Below, piece by piece: positions 26,013 to 34,473 of a stretch of 64,000 nucleotides of DNA. Every line of letters begins with the position of its first letter. Positions within the stretch are counted from its first letter, which is position 1. Origin of the DNA: Coriobacteriia bacterium. Its GTDB lineage: Bacteria; Actinomycetota; Coriobacteriia; Anaerosomatales; SLCP01. The notes beneath the pieces are model-generated. The model did no database searches, was not told where the DNA came from, and saw only the letters and a list, made by a program, of their open reading frames with translations. The position numbers and the translations under genes were made by a program. Where the stretch lies: NCBI GenBank assembly GCA_030603745.1, contig JAUVXE010000009.1, positions 31,726 to 95,725 on the forward strand, read 5' to 3'.

Positions 26013-26674
26013 AAGTCGACGTGTCCAAGCCGATCCTCGACCGCAACGAGCGGCTCGCCGCCGAGAACCGCGAGCTCTTCGCCGAGCACGACGTCTTCGT
26101 CCTCGACGTCCTGGCCTCGCCCGGAGCCGGCAAGACCTCGACGATCCTCGCGACGATCGCGGCGCTGCGCGACCGCTACTCGATCGCGGTGATCGAGGGC
26201 GACATCGCGAGCAGCGTGGACGCCGAGAAGATCAAGGCCCACGGCGTGCCCGCGGTCCAGATCAACACCGGGGGAGCATGCCACCTTGAGAGCGACATGA
26301 TCCGCCGGGCTGTCGACACGCTCGACCTCGGCGCGATCGATCTGCTCATCATCGAGAACGTGGGCAACCTCGTCTGTCCCACCGACTTCGACCTCGGCGA
26401 GCACGCCAAGGTGATGATCCTCTCGGTGCCCGAGGGGCACGACAAGCCGTACAAGTACCCCAACATCTTCGCCCGCGCCGAGGCGGTCATCCTCAACAAG
26501 TACGACACGCTCCCCGTGTTCGACTTCGACGAGGAGGAGTTCCGCTCCGTGGTCACGAGCCTGAACGCCGCCGCGCCGGTCTTCCCGATCTCGGCGACCA
26601 AGGGTAACGGCGTCGAGGCGTGGGCGGCGTGGCTCACCGGACGCATCGAGGCGATGCGGGAGGGGGCGGCATGA
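26009..26674 (+). CDS. hypB: Hydrogenase nickel incorporation GTPase HypB
   Basis: A 221-residue SIMIBI-class GTPase with P-loop A-S-P-G-A-G-K-T (about 37-44), the switch region E-G-D-I-A-S-S, G-A-C-H-L-E (metal-binding Cys/His between protomers), E-N-V-G-N-L-V-C and the guanine motif N-K-Y-D (about 155-158). It lacks an N-terminal His-rich stretch, so nickel storage is not part of its role. The GTG start overlaps the hypA stop. HypC, D, E and F and the hydrogenase itself are not in this window. Confidence 0.93.
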   Translation: MKVDVSKPILDRNERLAAENRELFAEHDVFVLDVLASPGAGKTSTILATIAALRDRYSIAVIEGDIASSVDAEKIKAHGVPAVQINTGGACHLESDMIRRAVDTLDLGAIDLLIIENVGNLVCPTDFDLGEHAKVMILSVPEGHDKPYKYPNIFARAEAVILNKYDTLPVFDFDEEEFRSVVTSLNAAAPVFPISATKGNGVEAWAAWLTGRIEAMREGAA

Positions 26675-27225
26675 TGGAGCGGGAACGTGCCCTCGCGCTC
26701 GTGCGGGAGCGGATCGACAACGCGAACCTGGTCAACCACTGCGTGGCCGCCGAGGTCATCATGGAGGCGCTCGCCCGCCACCTCGGCCTGCCTGAGAACG
26801 ACGTCGCCCGGTGGGGCCTCGCCGGCCTCCTCCACGACCTCGACTACGCCGAGACCGCCGAGGACCCCGAGCGCCACGCGCGGGGCGCCGCCGAGGAGCT
26901 CGCGGGCGTCGTCGACGAGGAGGTCGTGCACGCCATCCTCGCGCACGCCGGGCACGTCCCGCTCGTCTCGGCGATGGATCGCGCGCTCTACGCGGCCGAT
27001 CCCACGACCGGCTTCATCGTCGCCGCTGCGCTCGTGCGGCCCGACCGCTCGCTCGCCGGGGTGGAGGTCCGCTCGCTCAAGAAGCGCTGGAAGGAGAAGG
27101 CGTTCGCGAGGGGCGCGTCGCGCGATCAGATGGACACCTGCACCGGACTCGGGCTGTCGCGTGAGGAGTTCCTCGGCATCGCGCTCGAGGCCATGCAGGA
27201 GCGCGCCGGGGAGCTCGGATTGTAA
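26671..27225 (+). CDS. HD-domain protein (putative phosphohydrolase)
   Basis: ATG at 26671, overlapping the hypB stop, gives 184 residues. The HD metal ligands are likely N-H-C (H20), L-L-H-D-L-D (about 53-58), H in I-L-A-H-A-G-H (about 90) and D in A-L-Y-A-A-D (about 108). This family includes small nucleotide phosphohydrolases of unknown substrate. The tight overlap with hypB suggests cotranscription, yet no link with hydrogenase maturation is known to me. Confidence 0.8.
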   Translation: MMERERALALVRERIDNANLVNHCVAAEVIMEALARHLGLPENDVARWGLAGLLHDLDYAETAEDPERHARGAAEELAGVVDEEVVHAILAHAGHVPLVSAMDRALYAADPTTGFIVAAALVRPDRSLAGVEVRSLKKRWKEKAFARGASRDQMDTCTGLGLSREEFLGIALEAMQERAGELGL

Positions 27226-27302
27226 GGTCCCGGTAGGGTCGCGGCTTGACGACCGGTATATACTCGGCAGGACTTGTCCCGCAGGAGTGAGGACCGTACC
27301 GG

Positions 27303-29726
27303 ATGCGACTCGTCATCTCAGAGAAGAACATCGCCGCGCGCAGGATCGCCGAGATCCTCGCGGTAGGCAAGCCGAAGGCCGACAAGGTCTACTCCACGCC
27401 GGTCTACCGGTTCCGCCGGGACGGCGAGGACTGGGTGAGCATAGGCCTCAAGGGCCACATCATGAAGGTCGACTTCCCCGAGGAGTTCGAGGGGGCCGAG
27501 CTCAAGAAGTGGAAGCTCGAGTCGCTCCCGACCCTCGTCAAGGCGCCGGTCATCAAGGAGGGCTCCGAGAAGGGCATCATCCGCTCGATCGAGAACCTCG
27601 CCAAGAAGGCGGACGCCGTCTTCATCGCGACCGACTACGACCGCGAGGGTGAGCTCATCGGCGCGGACGCCCGCGCGATCGTGCGGCGCGTCAACGCCGA
27701 GGTTCCCGTCGCCCGCGTGCGGTTCTCCGCGATCACCAAAGACGAGATCGAGGCCGCGTTCGCCGAGCCGGGCGAGCTCTCCGACGACCTCGCCGAGGCC
27801 GGGGCCACCCGCCAGGACATCGACCTCATCTGGGGCGCGGTGCTCACCCGATACCTCACGCTCACGTCGAACAAGGCCTCGCGCAAGGCGTGGGGCGACG
27901 TGCTCTCCGCGGGCCGGGTACAGACTCCCACCCTCAAGCTGATCGTCGACCGCGAGCGCGAGCGCGACGCGTTCGTGCCCGAGGACTACTGGACCGTGCG
28001 CGCCCGGTTCGCCGAGGCGACCGATGGTACGGTGGCGGATCGCGAGGAGTTCGGCGGCTCGCACGCCGCCGACCGCTTCACCGACGAGGCCGAAGCCACG
28101 CGCGTGATGGCCGCGGTCGAGGGAGAGGCGAGCGGCACGATCGCCGAGGTGACCAAGACCAAGCGCACGGTCAAGCCGCCCACCCCCTTCAACACCACCG
28201 CCCTGCAGGCGGCGGCCGCCGCCGAGGGGCTTTCGCCCGCGCGCACGATGCGCATCGCCGAGACGCTCTACATGAGCGGCTACATCTCCTATCCGCGCGT
28301 CGACAACACCGTCTACCCGCCGAGCCTCGACATCCGTGGGATCTTGAAGACGCTCGATACGGTCCCCGCCTACCACGAGCACGCCTCGGCGTTGCTCAAG
28401 AAGGGCTCGCTCACGCCCACGCGCGGGGCCAAGGAGGCGACCGACCACCCGCCGATCCACCCCACCGGCGCACCGGACCCCGAGAAGCTCAAGCCTGAGG
28501 AGTTCAAGCTCTACAACCTCGTGGCGCGGCGATTCATGGGGACCCTCTCCGAGGCCGCGGTGTTGGAGAGCACCAAGGTGGGTGTCGACGTGGGCGGCGA
28601 GCGGTTCGTGGTCCGTGGCGACGTGGTGGTCAAGGCCGGGTTCCGGGCGGTCTACCCGTACGGGATGAAGAAGGAGGAGCACCTCCCCGCGCTTGCCGAG
28701 GGGCAGGTCGTCGACTTCCTCGGCGCAGAGCTCGAGGCGAAGCAGACGCAGCCCCCCGCGCGCTACTCGCAGGGCAAGCTCATCCAGGAGATGGAGAAGC
28801 TCGGCCTCGGCACCAAGGCCACCCGCCACGACATCATCCAGACGCTCTACGACCGCAAGTACACGGTGGGCGACCCCATCGCCCCCACGTGCAAGGGCAT
28901 CACGGTCGTCAACGCGCTCGTATCGCACGCCGAGCGGATCACCACGCCCGAGATGACCGCCGAGCTCGACCGGGAGATGGACGAGATCGCGCGGGCCGCC
29001 GCAAGTCGCGGCCAGGTGGTCCAGCACTCGCGCGACCTCCTCGCAGACGTCATGGGCGCGCTCCTCGAGCGGGTTCCCGAGGTCGGCGAGCTGCTCAAGG
29101 CGGCGGCCGACGAGGACGCCAAGGTGGGCAGCTGTCCCACGTCCGGTGACGACCTGCTCATCAAGTACTCGCCCAAGACCCGCTCGTTCTTCGTGGGGTG
29201 CGCGGGGTACCCGGAGTGCCCGGTCACCTACCCGCTGCCCAAGAACGCCCGGTTCGCCGCGGTCGAGGAGCTCTGTCCCGAGTGCGGCACGCCGCAGGTC
29301 AAGGTGTCGCAGTTCCGCCGTCCCGCGCGAGTGATGTGCCTCTCGCCGGACTGCGTGACCAAGAAGGGCCCCGAGATCGTCGTGGGCCGCTGCCCGCTCG
29401 ACGGCGCGGACCTCAAGGTCCACTACTCGCCGGTGGGCAGCCGTTACGTGCGCTGCGTGAACTACGACTCCACAGTCCACCCGGTCTCCTACCCGCTCCC
29501 GCAGTCCGGAGAGATCGAGGCCACGGGCGAGACCTGCGAGCCGTGCGGCGCGCCCAAGGTCATCATCCACACCAAGAAGGGCCCGTGGAACATCTGCATC
29601 GATCCCGAGTGCCCTGCGCGCTCGGAGGCGTCCAAGAAGCGGTCGGCAGGTGCCGCGGGCAAGGGGCGTTCCCCGGCCAAGAAGAAGGGCGCGTCGACCG
29701 CCTCCCGCAAGAAGAAATCCTCGTAG
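27303..29726 (+). CDS. topA: DNA topoisomerase I, archaeal-type (type IA)
   Basis: An 807-residue type IA topoisomerase. The TOPRIM domain starts at the first residues (catalytic E7 in I-S-E-K-N-I-A-A-R-R) with D111-x-D113-x-E115. The active-site tyrosine is Y330 in Y-I-S-Y-P-R-V-D-N-T. The C-terminus has four cysteine modules between about 615 and 775 and a Lys/Ser/Ala-rich tail. The short N-terminus and I-A-A-R-R-I-A motif are those of archaeal TopA rather than the usual bacterial enzyme. It relaxes negative supercoils. The ATG is at 27303. Whether the organism also has a bacterial-type TopA cannot be seen here. Confidence 0.88.
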   Translation: MRLVISEKNIAARRIAEILAVGKPKADKVYSTPVYRFRRDGEDWVSIGLKGHIMKVDFPEEFEGAELKKWKLESLPTLVKAPVIKEGSEKGIIRSIENLAKKADAVFIATDYDREGELIGADARAIVRRVNAEVPVARVRFSAITKDEIEAAFAEPGELSDDLAEAGATRQDIDLIWGAVLTRYLTLTSNKASRKAWGDVLSAGRVQTPTLKLIVDRERERDAFVPEDYWTVRARFAEATDGTVADREEFGGSHAADRFTDEAEATRVMAAVEGEASGTIAEVTKTKRTVKPPTPFNTTALQAAAAAEGLSPARTMRIAETLYMSGYISYPRVDNTVYPPSLDIRGILKTLDTVPAYHEHASALLKKGSLTPTRGAKEATDHPPIHPTGAPDPEKLKPEEFKLYNLVARRFMGTLSEAAVLESTKVGVDVGGERFVVRGDVVVKAGFRAVYPYGMKKEEHLPALAEGQVVDFLGAELEAKQTQPPARYSQGKLIQEMEKLGLGTKATRHDIIQTLYDRKYTVGDPIAPTCKGITVVNALVSHAERITTPEMTAELDREMDEIARAAASRGQVVQHSRDLLADVMGALLERVPEVGELLKAAADEDAKVGSCPTSGDDLLIKYSPKTRSFFVGCAGYPECPVTYPLPKNARFAAVEELCPECGTPQVKVSQFRRPARVMCLSPDCVTKKGPEIVVGRCPLDGADLKVHYSPVGSRYVRCVNYDSTVHPVSYPLPQSGEIEATGETCEPCGAPKVIIHTKKGPWNICIDPECPARSEASKKRSAGAAGKGRSPAKKKGASTASRKKKSS

Positions 29727-29795
29727 CCGGGACCGGCCCGGCGCTGTTCGGGGTATCTCCCCCGTAGGTCGGAAGCGCCGACGGACGGAGCAGCT

Positions 29796-30482
29796 GTGAG
29801 GATCGCGGTCATCCACCACCGGACGCGCGGCGATGCGGTCGCGGACCTCGACGCGCTCGCCGCCGCGGCGAACGCCGCGTGCGCGGACGGCGCCCACGTG
29901 ATCGTGCTGCCGGCCGTGCCCGGGCTGCGGGGGCTCGCCGAGGCCGAGCGCTCGGACTTCATGGCCCGTGTCGAGGGATGCGCGGAGGGAGCGGCCGTAC
30001 TCGTGTCGTTTCGCGCGGGTGGCGAGTCCGGCCCGCGCGTCGTGGACACCCCGCTCGGCCGCACCGCGCTCCTCGGCGGTGACGCGTGCCTGCGCATCGG
30101 TGCACTCACCGCGCTCCTCGGCGAGTCGCTCGACGCGATGGTGCTGCGGCCGGCGGCGGAGTCCGCGCTGCAGGCCGAGGCGCTCCTCGAGTTCGCGCTC
30201 GGGTGCGCGCCCGCGCTCGCGGGCGTGGTGCTCATGGCCGAGTGCGCGGGCGGCTCCGGGCACGACGGGTGCCAGGGCGCGAGCGCGATCATCCATGCGG
30301 GAGAGGTCGTCGCCGAGGCCACCGGGATCGATGATGAGATACTCTTCGCCGAGATCGCCGTGCCGCAGCCCGCGCCGGAGCCAAGCAGCCCGCTCCCGCA
30401 GCTCCCGCCGATCCTCGAGCAGCGCCTCGCCGTCCATGAGGGACGGCAGGCCCCGGTCGACTACCTCGCCGAGCTCTCGTGA
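29796..30482 (+). CDS. Degenerate carbon-nitrogen hydrolase (nitrilase-fold) protein
   Basis: A 228-residue protein starting at GTG 29796. The pattern of an N-terminal R-I-A-V-I, A-H-V-I-V-L-P near 32-38, and a C-terminal S-A-I-I-H-A-G-E-V-V-A-E-A near 168-180 follows the nitrilase superfamily. The expected catalytic Glu after the second strand is missing (L-P-A-V), and no clear Lys or C-x-D-x-R nucleophile motif is seen. An enzymatic role is therefore doubtful. It may be a pseudo-enzyme or a distant family member. The gene sits between topA and mdh without overlap. Confidence 0.5.
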   Translation: MRIAVIHHRTRGDAVADLDALAAAANAACADGAHVIVLPAVPGLRGLAEAERSDFMARVEGCAEGAAVLVSFRAGGESGPRVVDTPLGRTALLGGDACLRIGALTALLGESLDAMVLRPAAESALQAEALLEFALGCAPALAGVVLMAECAGGSGHDGCQGASAIIHAGEVVAEATGIDDEILFAEIAVPQPAPEPSSPLPQLPPILEQRLAVHEGRQAPVDYLAELS

Positions 30483-30503
30483 CACTCGCGCCGGACGCGG
30501 CGG

Positions 30504-30512
30504 TGGTAGAAT
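30504..30512 (+). promoter_or_regulatory. Extended -10 promoter TGGTAGAAT
   Basis: TG-G-TAGAAT lies 95 bp before mdh and 22 bp after the previous stop. No -35 could be assigned. Confidence 0.5.
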
Positions 30513-30607
30513 CCTCCTGCATGTGATGCGTGCGGCCGCCGGTCGGCCGGCGCGCGCCGGTGAGGACGCTGGCACGCCTCGGCGTGTCTCGAACGAGAGG
30601 GGAGTCG

Positions 30608-31537
30608 ATGACTCGGCCCAAGGTGACCGTGGTCGGAGCCGGCCAGGTGGGAGCCACCACCGCCTTCCTGCTGCTGCAGAAGGGCATCGCCGACGTGGTG
30701 ATGGTCGACGTGGCGGAGGGGATGCCGCAGGGCAAGGCGCTCGACATGATGCACGCGCGCTCCGTCGAGCGGTTCGCGCCCGTGGTCTCGGGCACCAACG
30801 ACTACGCCGACACCGCTGGATCCGACGTGGTGGTCGTGACGGCGGGTCTGCCCCGCAAGCCGGGGATGACCCGCGACGACCTGCTCTCCGCCAACGGCTC
30901 GATCGTGCGCTCGGTGATCTCCTCGGCGGTCGAGGCCTCGCCGGAGGCCATCGTGCTCTGCGTCACCAACCCGCTCGACGTGATGACCTACCTCGGCTGG
31001 AAGGTCTCCGGTCTGCCGTCCGGGCGCATCTTCGGCATGGGCGGCGTGCTCGACTCCGCGCGGTTCGCCTTCGCCATCGCCGAGGAGACCGGCGCGCCCG
31101 TCACCGACATCGAGGCGCTCGTGGTGGGTGCCCACGGCGACGCGATGGTGCCGCTGCCTCGCTTCTCGACGGTCGCCGGGACCCCGCTCACCGAGCTGCT
31201 GCCCGCCGACCGGGTCGAGGCGCTCGTGCAGCGCACCGTCTTCGGCGGCGCCGAAGTGGTGGCGCTCCTCAAGACGGGAAGCGCCTTCTACGCCCCGGCC
31301 GCGAGCGTCGCGGCCATGGTCACGGCGATCCTCGGCGACACGGGAGAGACCCTTCCGAGCTGCGTGCTGCTCGAGGGGCACTACGGGGTCGACGACGTCT
31401 ACCTCTCGGTGCCGGCGTCGCTCGGTCGCGAGGGGGTGCGCTCAGTCGCGGAACTGCCGCTCGACGACGCGGAGCTCGCGGCGGTGCGGGCCTCGGCTGC
31501 GTCGGTCCGGGAGGCCGTCGCCGCGATCGGACTCTAG
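30608..31537 (+). CDS. mdh: Malate dehydrogenase (LDH-like type)
   Basis: The ATG at 30608, after GAGGGGAG, gives 309 residues. The NAD site G-A-G-Q-V-G is at 9-14, the substrate loop is L-P-R-K-P-G-M-T-R-D-D (about 79-89) with the Arg that favours malate over lactate, and the catalytic His is in G-A-H-G-D-A-M (about 173). It interconverts malate and oxaloacetate. It is followed after 9 bp by the fumarase alpha subunit, so the unit performs malate/fumarate interconversion, in an anaerobe probably in the reductive direction (inference). Confidence 0.92.
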   Translation: MTRPKVTVVGAGQVGATTAFLLLQKGIADVVMVDVAEGMPQGKALDMMHARSVERFAPVVSGTNDYADTAGSDVVVVTAGLPRKPGMTRDDLLSANGSIVRSVISSAVEASPEAIVLCVTNPLDVMTYLGWKVSGLPSGRIFGMGGVLDSARFAFAIAEETGAPVTDIEALVVGAHGDAMVPLPRFSTVAGTPLTELLPADRVEALVQRTVFGGAEVVALLKTGSAFYAPAASVAAMVTAILGDTGETLPSCVLLEGHYGVDDVYLSVPASLGREGVRSVAELPLDDAELAAVRASAASVREAVAAIGL

Positions 31538-31546
31538 GAGGACTGC

Positions 31547-32392
31547 GTGCGCACGGTGGACTCACACGCGGTCGGGGAGGCGGTGCGCGAGGCCGTGGTG
31601 CGCGCCGCGACGAGCCTGCGCCCCGACGCGCTCGCCGCGCTCGAGGCCGCGGCGGCACGGGAGCGCTCCGACCGCGGCCGGGCGGTCCTCGGCCAGCTGC
31701 TCGACAACGCCGCGATCGCCTCGGCGGACGGCGTGCCGCTGTGCCAGGACACCGGATACGTGTGGGTGCTGCTCGAGGTCGGCGTGGAGGCGTGCGTCTG
31801 CGGTGACGTGCCTGCCGAGGTCGATGCCGCCGTCGCCGAGGCGTACGCGTCCGCCCGGCTGCGAACGAGCATCGCCCGTGACGCGCTCACCGACCGCTCG
31901 AACACCGGCGACAACACGCCGGCCTTCCTCGACGTGGCGTTCGCCCCCGGGAGCGGCGTCACCGTGCATGTCATGCTCAAGGGCGGCGGATCGGACAACG
32001 CGTCGGCGGTCCGCATGCTCGCGCCCGGCGACGGCGAGGAGGGCGTGGCGCGGTTCGTGGTGGAGACGGTCGCCCACGCGGCCGCCGGCGCGTGCCCGCC
32101 GGTCGTGGTGGGCGTGGGCGTGGGAGCGACCTTCGACAAGGTCGGCGGACTCGCCAAGAAGGCCCTGCTGCGACCGGTCGGCCGGCCCGCGGCGGACGAT
32201 CTGACCGCCGCGCTCGAAGAGCGGCTGCTCGCCGAGGTGAACGCGCTCGGCATCGGTCCGGGCGGGCTGGGGGGGGACACTACCGCGCTCGCGGTCCACG
32301 TCGCCACCGCGCCGTGCCACATCGCCGCGCTCCCCGTCGCGGTCAACATCGGGTGTTCGGCGGTGCGCACCGCCAGCGTCGAGGTCGGCTGA
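31547..32392 (+). CDS. Class I fumarate hydratase, alpha subunit
   Basis: A 281-residue member of the iron-sulfur hydro-lyase (fumarase/tartrate dehydratase alpha) family. L-C-Q-D-T-G (about 64-69) carries the first cluster cysteine and D-T-G is a family hallmark. S-N-T-G-D-N-T and G-G-G-S-D-N are further conserved loops. A C-terminal Cys pair (A-P-C-H, I-G-C-S) could complete the oxygen-sensitive [4Fe-4S] site. It needs the beta subunit encoded at 33853-34473. GTG start. L(+)-tartrate dehydratase is a formal alternative, less likely beside mdh. Confidence 0.88.
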   Translation: MRTVDSHAVGEAVREAVVRAATSLRPDALAALEAAAARERSDRGRAVLGQLLDNAAIASADGVPLCQDTGYVWVLLEVGVEACVCGDVPAEVDAAVAEAYASARLRTSIARDALTDRSNTGDNTPAFLDVAFAPGSGVTVHVMLKGGGSDNASAVRMLAPGDGEEGVARFVVETVAHAAAGACPPVVVGVGVGATFDKVGGLAKKALLRPVGRPAADDLTAALEERLLAEVNALGIGPGGLGGDTTALAVHVATAPCHIAALPVAVNIGCSAVRTASVEVG

Positions 32393-32393
32393 G

Positions 32394-33860
32394 ATGCCGG
32401 ACGGTTCCGGCGGCCTCGAGGTCCGGCCGCACGAGGCGTTCGAGGCGTCCCGTGGCGTCTACCGTCGACTCGCGGCCAACACGCCCTTCCGGCGGCTGTG
32501 GCTCAGCCAGTTCGTGAGCGGCATCGGTGACTGGCTCGTGATCGGGTTCCTCATGCCGCTCGTCACCTCGCTCTCCGGCGGGTCGTCCTTCGCGGTCGCG
32601 GGCATCCTGGTGGCTAAGCTGCTCCCGGCGCTCGTGCTGAGCTCGTTCACGGGCGTGCTCGTGGACCGGTTCGACCGGCGCCGGCTGATGATCGTCTGCG
32701 ACCTCGTGCGCGCGGCGCTCACCTTCGGCCTGCTCGTCACCAACTCGCTCGCGGTCATCTACCTCGTTGTCCTGCTGATGGAGATCGGCTCGCTCTTCTT
32801 CTATCCCGCCAAGAACGCGCTGATACCGCGGTTGGTCGCCGAGGAGGACGTAGCCGCGGCCAACGGCCTGTCCTACACCACCCAGCAGGCGGCGATGCTC
32901 GTGGGGCTGGCCGCGTCCGGCGCGATCCTGGCGGCCTTCGAGAGCGTGGTGCACCGGGTGCTCACGGCGGGCCTGCCCCTCGTGGACCTGCTCGTGGGCC
33001 CGCTCGCTCCGGCGCTCCTCGGCCCGCGCGCCGGCGTCTTCCTCAACAGCCTCACCTTCATCGTGTCCGCGCTCCTCATCTGGCGGATCCATCTGCCCTC
33101 GGCGCCTCCCCGACCCGAGGTCCGGCTCGACCTGCGGCTCGTCGGCTCAGACGTGCTCGACGCCTTCCGGTTCCTGCGCGACCACCGCGAGCTGCGCGGC
33201 CTGCTGGTCACGATCGGGCTCGCCATCTTCGGGGGTGGCGCGATCGTGACGGTGGGGCTCGTCTTCGTGCCGCAGCAGCTCGTAGGAAGGGTGCCCTTCG
33301 CCGATGAGTTCCCCTGGCTCGAACAGCTCGCCGCCGCGCCGACCTCGTTCATGCTCGTCTTCCTCGCGATCGGGATGGTGGGCGGCGCTCTCGTGGTGCC
33401 GCGCCTCGCCGGTTTCCTGCGTCTGCAGCTGCTCTTCCTCGGCGGGGTGGCCGGGTTCGGGTTCGCGATGTTCGCGTTCGCGCTCGCGCGCTCCTATCTC
33501 GTGGCCGGCGCTCTCGCGCTCGTCGCCGGCACCTTCGTGGCGACGGTCACGGTCGCCGGGAACACCTACGTGGTGGCTACCGTCGCCGATGAGATCCGCG
33601 GCCGGGTCTTCACCGCGCTCGAGTCCGTGATCAAAGTCTCGCTGCTCGCGTCGATGCTGCTCATGGCGCCGCTCGGCGACCTCGTCTCGGCGGCGGTGGA
33701 GCGGCTGTTGCGCGCCTACCCCGACACGCTCGGGCTCCTCGGCGTGACCGGGCCGCAGGTCGCGCTGCAGCTCGCCTCGCTCGTGGTGCTCGCGGCCGCG
33801 GTGTATGCTTTCAGGACACTGGAGTGGCGCACGTGCGAGGGAGGAGGCGTCGATGCCTGA
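32394..33860 (+). CDS. MFS transporter
   Basis: A 488-residue protein with about 12 hydrophobic segments. After an amphipathic N-terminus comes F-R-R-L-W-L-S-Q-F, common at the start of MFS_3 (enterobactin exporter-like) members. The loop motif D-R-F-D-R-R-R between helices 2 and 3 (about 86-92) matches motif A. Substrate unknown; many relatives are exporters. It begins 1 bp after fumarase alpha and overlaps fumarase beta by 8 bp, so it is embedded in the fumarase operon. A dicarboxylate substrate is conceivable, but the family resemblance does not support it. Confidence 0.82.
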   Translation: MPDGSGGLEVRPHEAFEASRGVYRRLAANTPFRRLWLSQFVSGIGDWLVIGFLMPLVTSLSGGSSFAVAGILVAKLLPALVLSSFTGVLVDRFDRRRLMIVCDLVRAALTFGLLVTNSLAVIYLVVLLMEIGSLFFYPAKNALIPRLVAEEDVAAANGLSYTTQQAAMLVGLAASGAILAAFESVVHRVLTAGLPLVDLLVGPLAPALLGPRAGVFLNSLTFIVSALLIWRIHLPSAPPRPEVRLDLRLVGSDVLDAFRFLRDHRELRGLLVTIGLAIFGGGAIVTVGLVFVPQQLVGRVPFADEFPWLEQLAAAPTSFMLVFLAIGMVGGALVVPRLAGFLRLQLLFLGGVAGFGFAMFAFALARSYLVAGALALVAGTFVATVTVAGNTYVVATVADEIRGRVFTALESVIKVSLLASMLLMAPLGDLVSAAVERLLRAYPDTLGLLGVTGPQVALQLASLVVLAAAVYAFRTLEWRTCEGGGVDA

Positions 33861-34473
33861 GGCGGGAGAGGGTCGCGGCCGCACGCCCGTCCCCGTTCGC
33901 CTGCCGGCGAGCCGCGAGGCGCTCGCGGGCCTGCGCGCGGGCGACCCGGTCACGCTCAGCGGCCCGGTGTTCACCGCCCGGGACGCCACGCACGCGCGCC
34001 TGCTCGCCGAGGTTCGCGAGCGGGGCGGGGAGCTCCCCTACGGGCTCGCCGGGCAGACGCTCTTCTACGCGGGCCCGACGCCGCCGGCTGCCGGGCGTCC
34101 GGCGGGCGCGGTGGGTCCCACGACCGCCAAGCGCATGGATGCGGCCACGCCTGAGCTCCTCGCGGCAGGCATCGTCGCGACCATCGGGAAGGGTCCGCGC
34201 TCCGGGGAGGTCGTGGCGGCGTGCGTCGAGCACGGGGCCGTCTACTTCGCAGCGGTGGGTGGCGCGGCCGCGCTGCTCGCCACCCACGTGACCTCGGCCG
34301 AGGCGATCGCCTATCCGGAGCTCGGGACCGAGGCGCTCGTGCGGCTCGAGCTCGCGGAGTTCCCGGCGTTCGTGGCGATCGACACCCTCGGCGCAGACCT
34401 GTACGGGAGCGCCGCGCGCGAGTGGGCCCGGGGGCGCCAGGGAAGCACCGATGACGTCGAGGAGGGGCAGTGA
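33853..34473 (+). CDS. Class I fumarate hydratase, beta subunit
   Basis: The ATG at 33853, inside the end of the MFS gene and after GAGGAGG, gives 206 residues. The sequence L-R-A-G-D-P-V-x-L-S-G near 24-34 and R-D-A-T-H-A-R (about 43-49) are typical of the fumarase beta/C-terminal domain, as are G-P-T-T-A-K-R-M (about 90-97) and G-K-G. It pairs with the alpha subunit at 31547-32392 to hydrate fumarate to malate. It is followed by tmk with an overlapping stop. Confidence 0.88.
   Translation: MPEAGEGRGRTPVPVRLPASREALAGLRAGDPVTLSGPVFTARDATHARLLAEVRERGGELPYGLAGQTLFYAGPTPPAAGRPAGAVGPTTAKRMDAATPELLAAGIVATIGKGPRSGEVVAACVEHGAVYFAAVGGAAALLATHVTSAEAIAYPELGTEALVRLELAEFPAFVAIDTLGADLYGSAAREWARGRQGSTDDVEEGQ

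Noticed and set aside
27246..27264. Promoter TTGACG/TATACT upstream of topA
   Set aside because: The spacing is only 7 bp, far too short; at most the TATACT could act alone.
29796..30482. Active nitrilase/amidase
   Set aside because: The fold is suggested but the catalytic Glu and Cys contexts are not recognisable, so no reaction was assigned.
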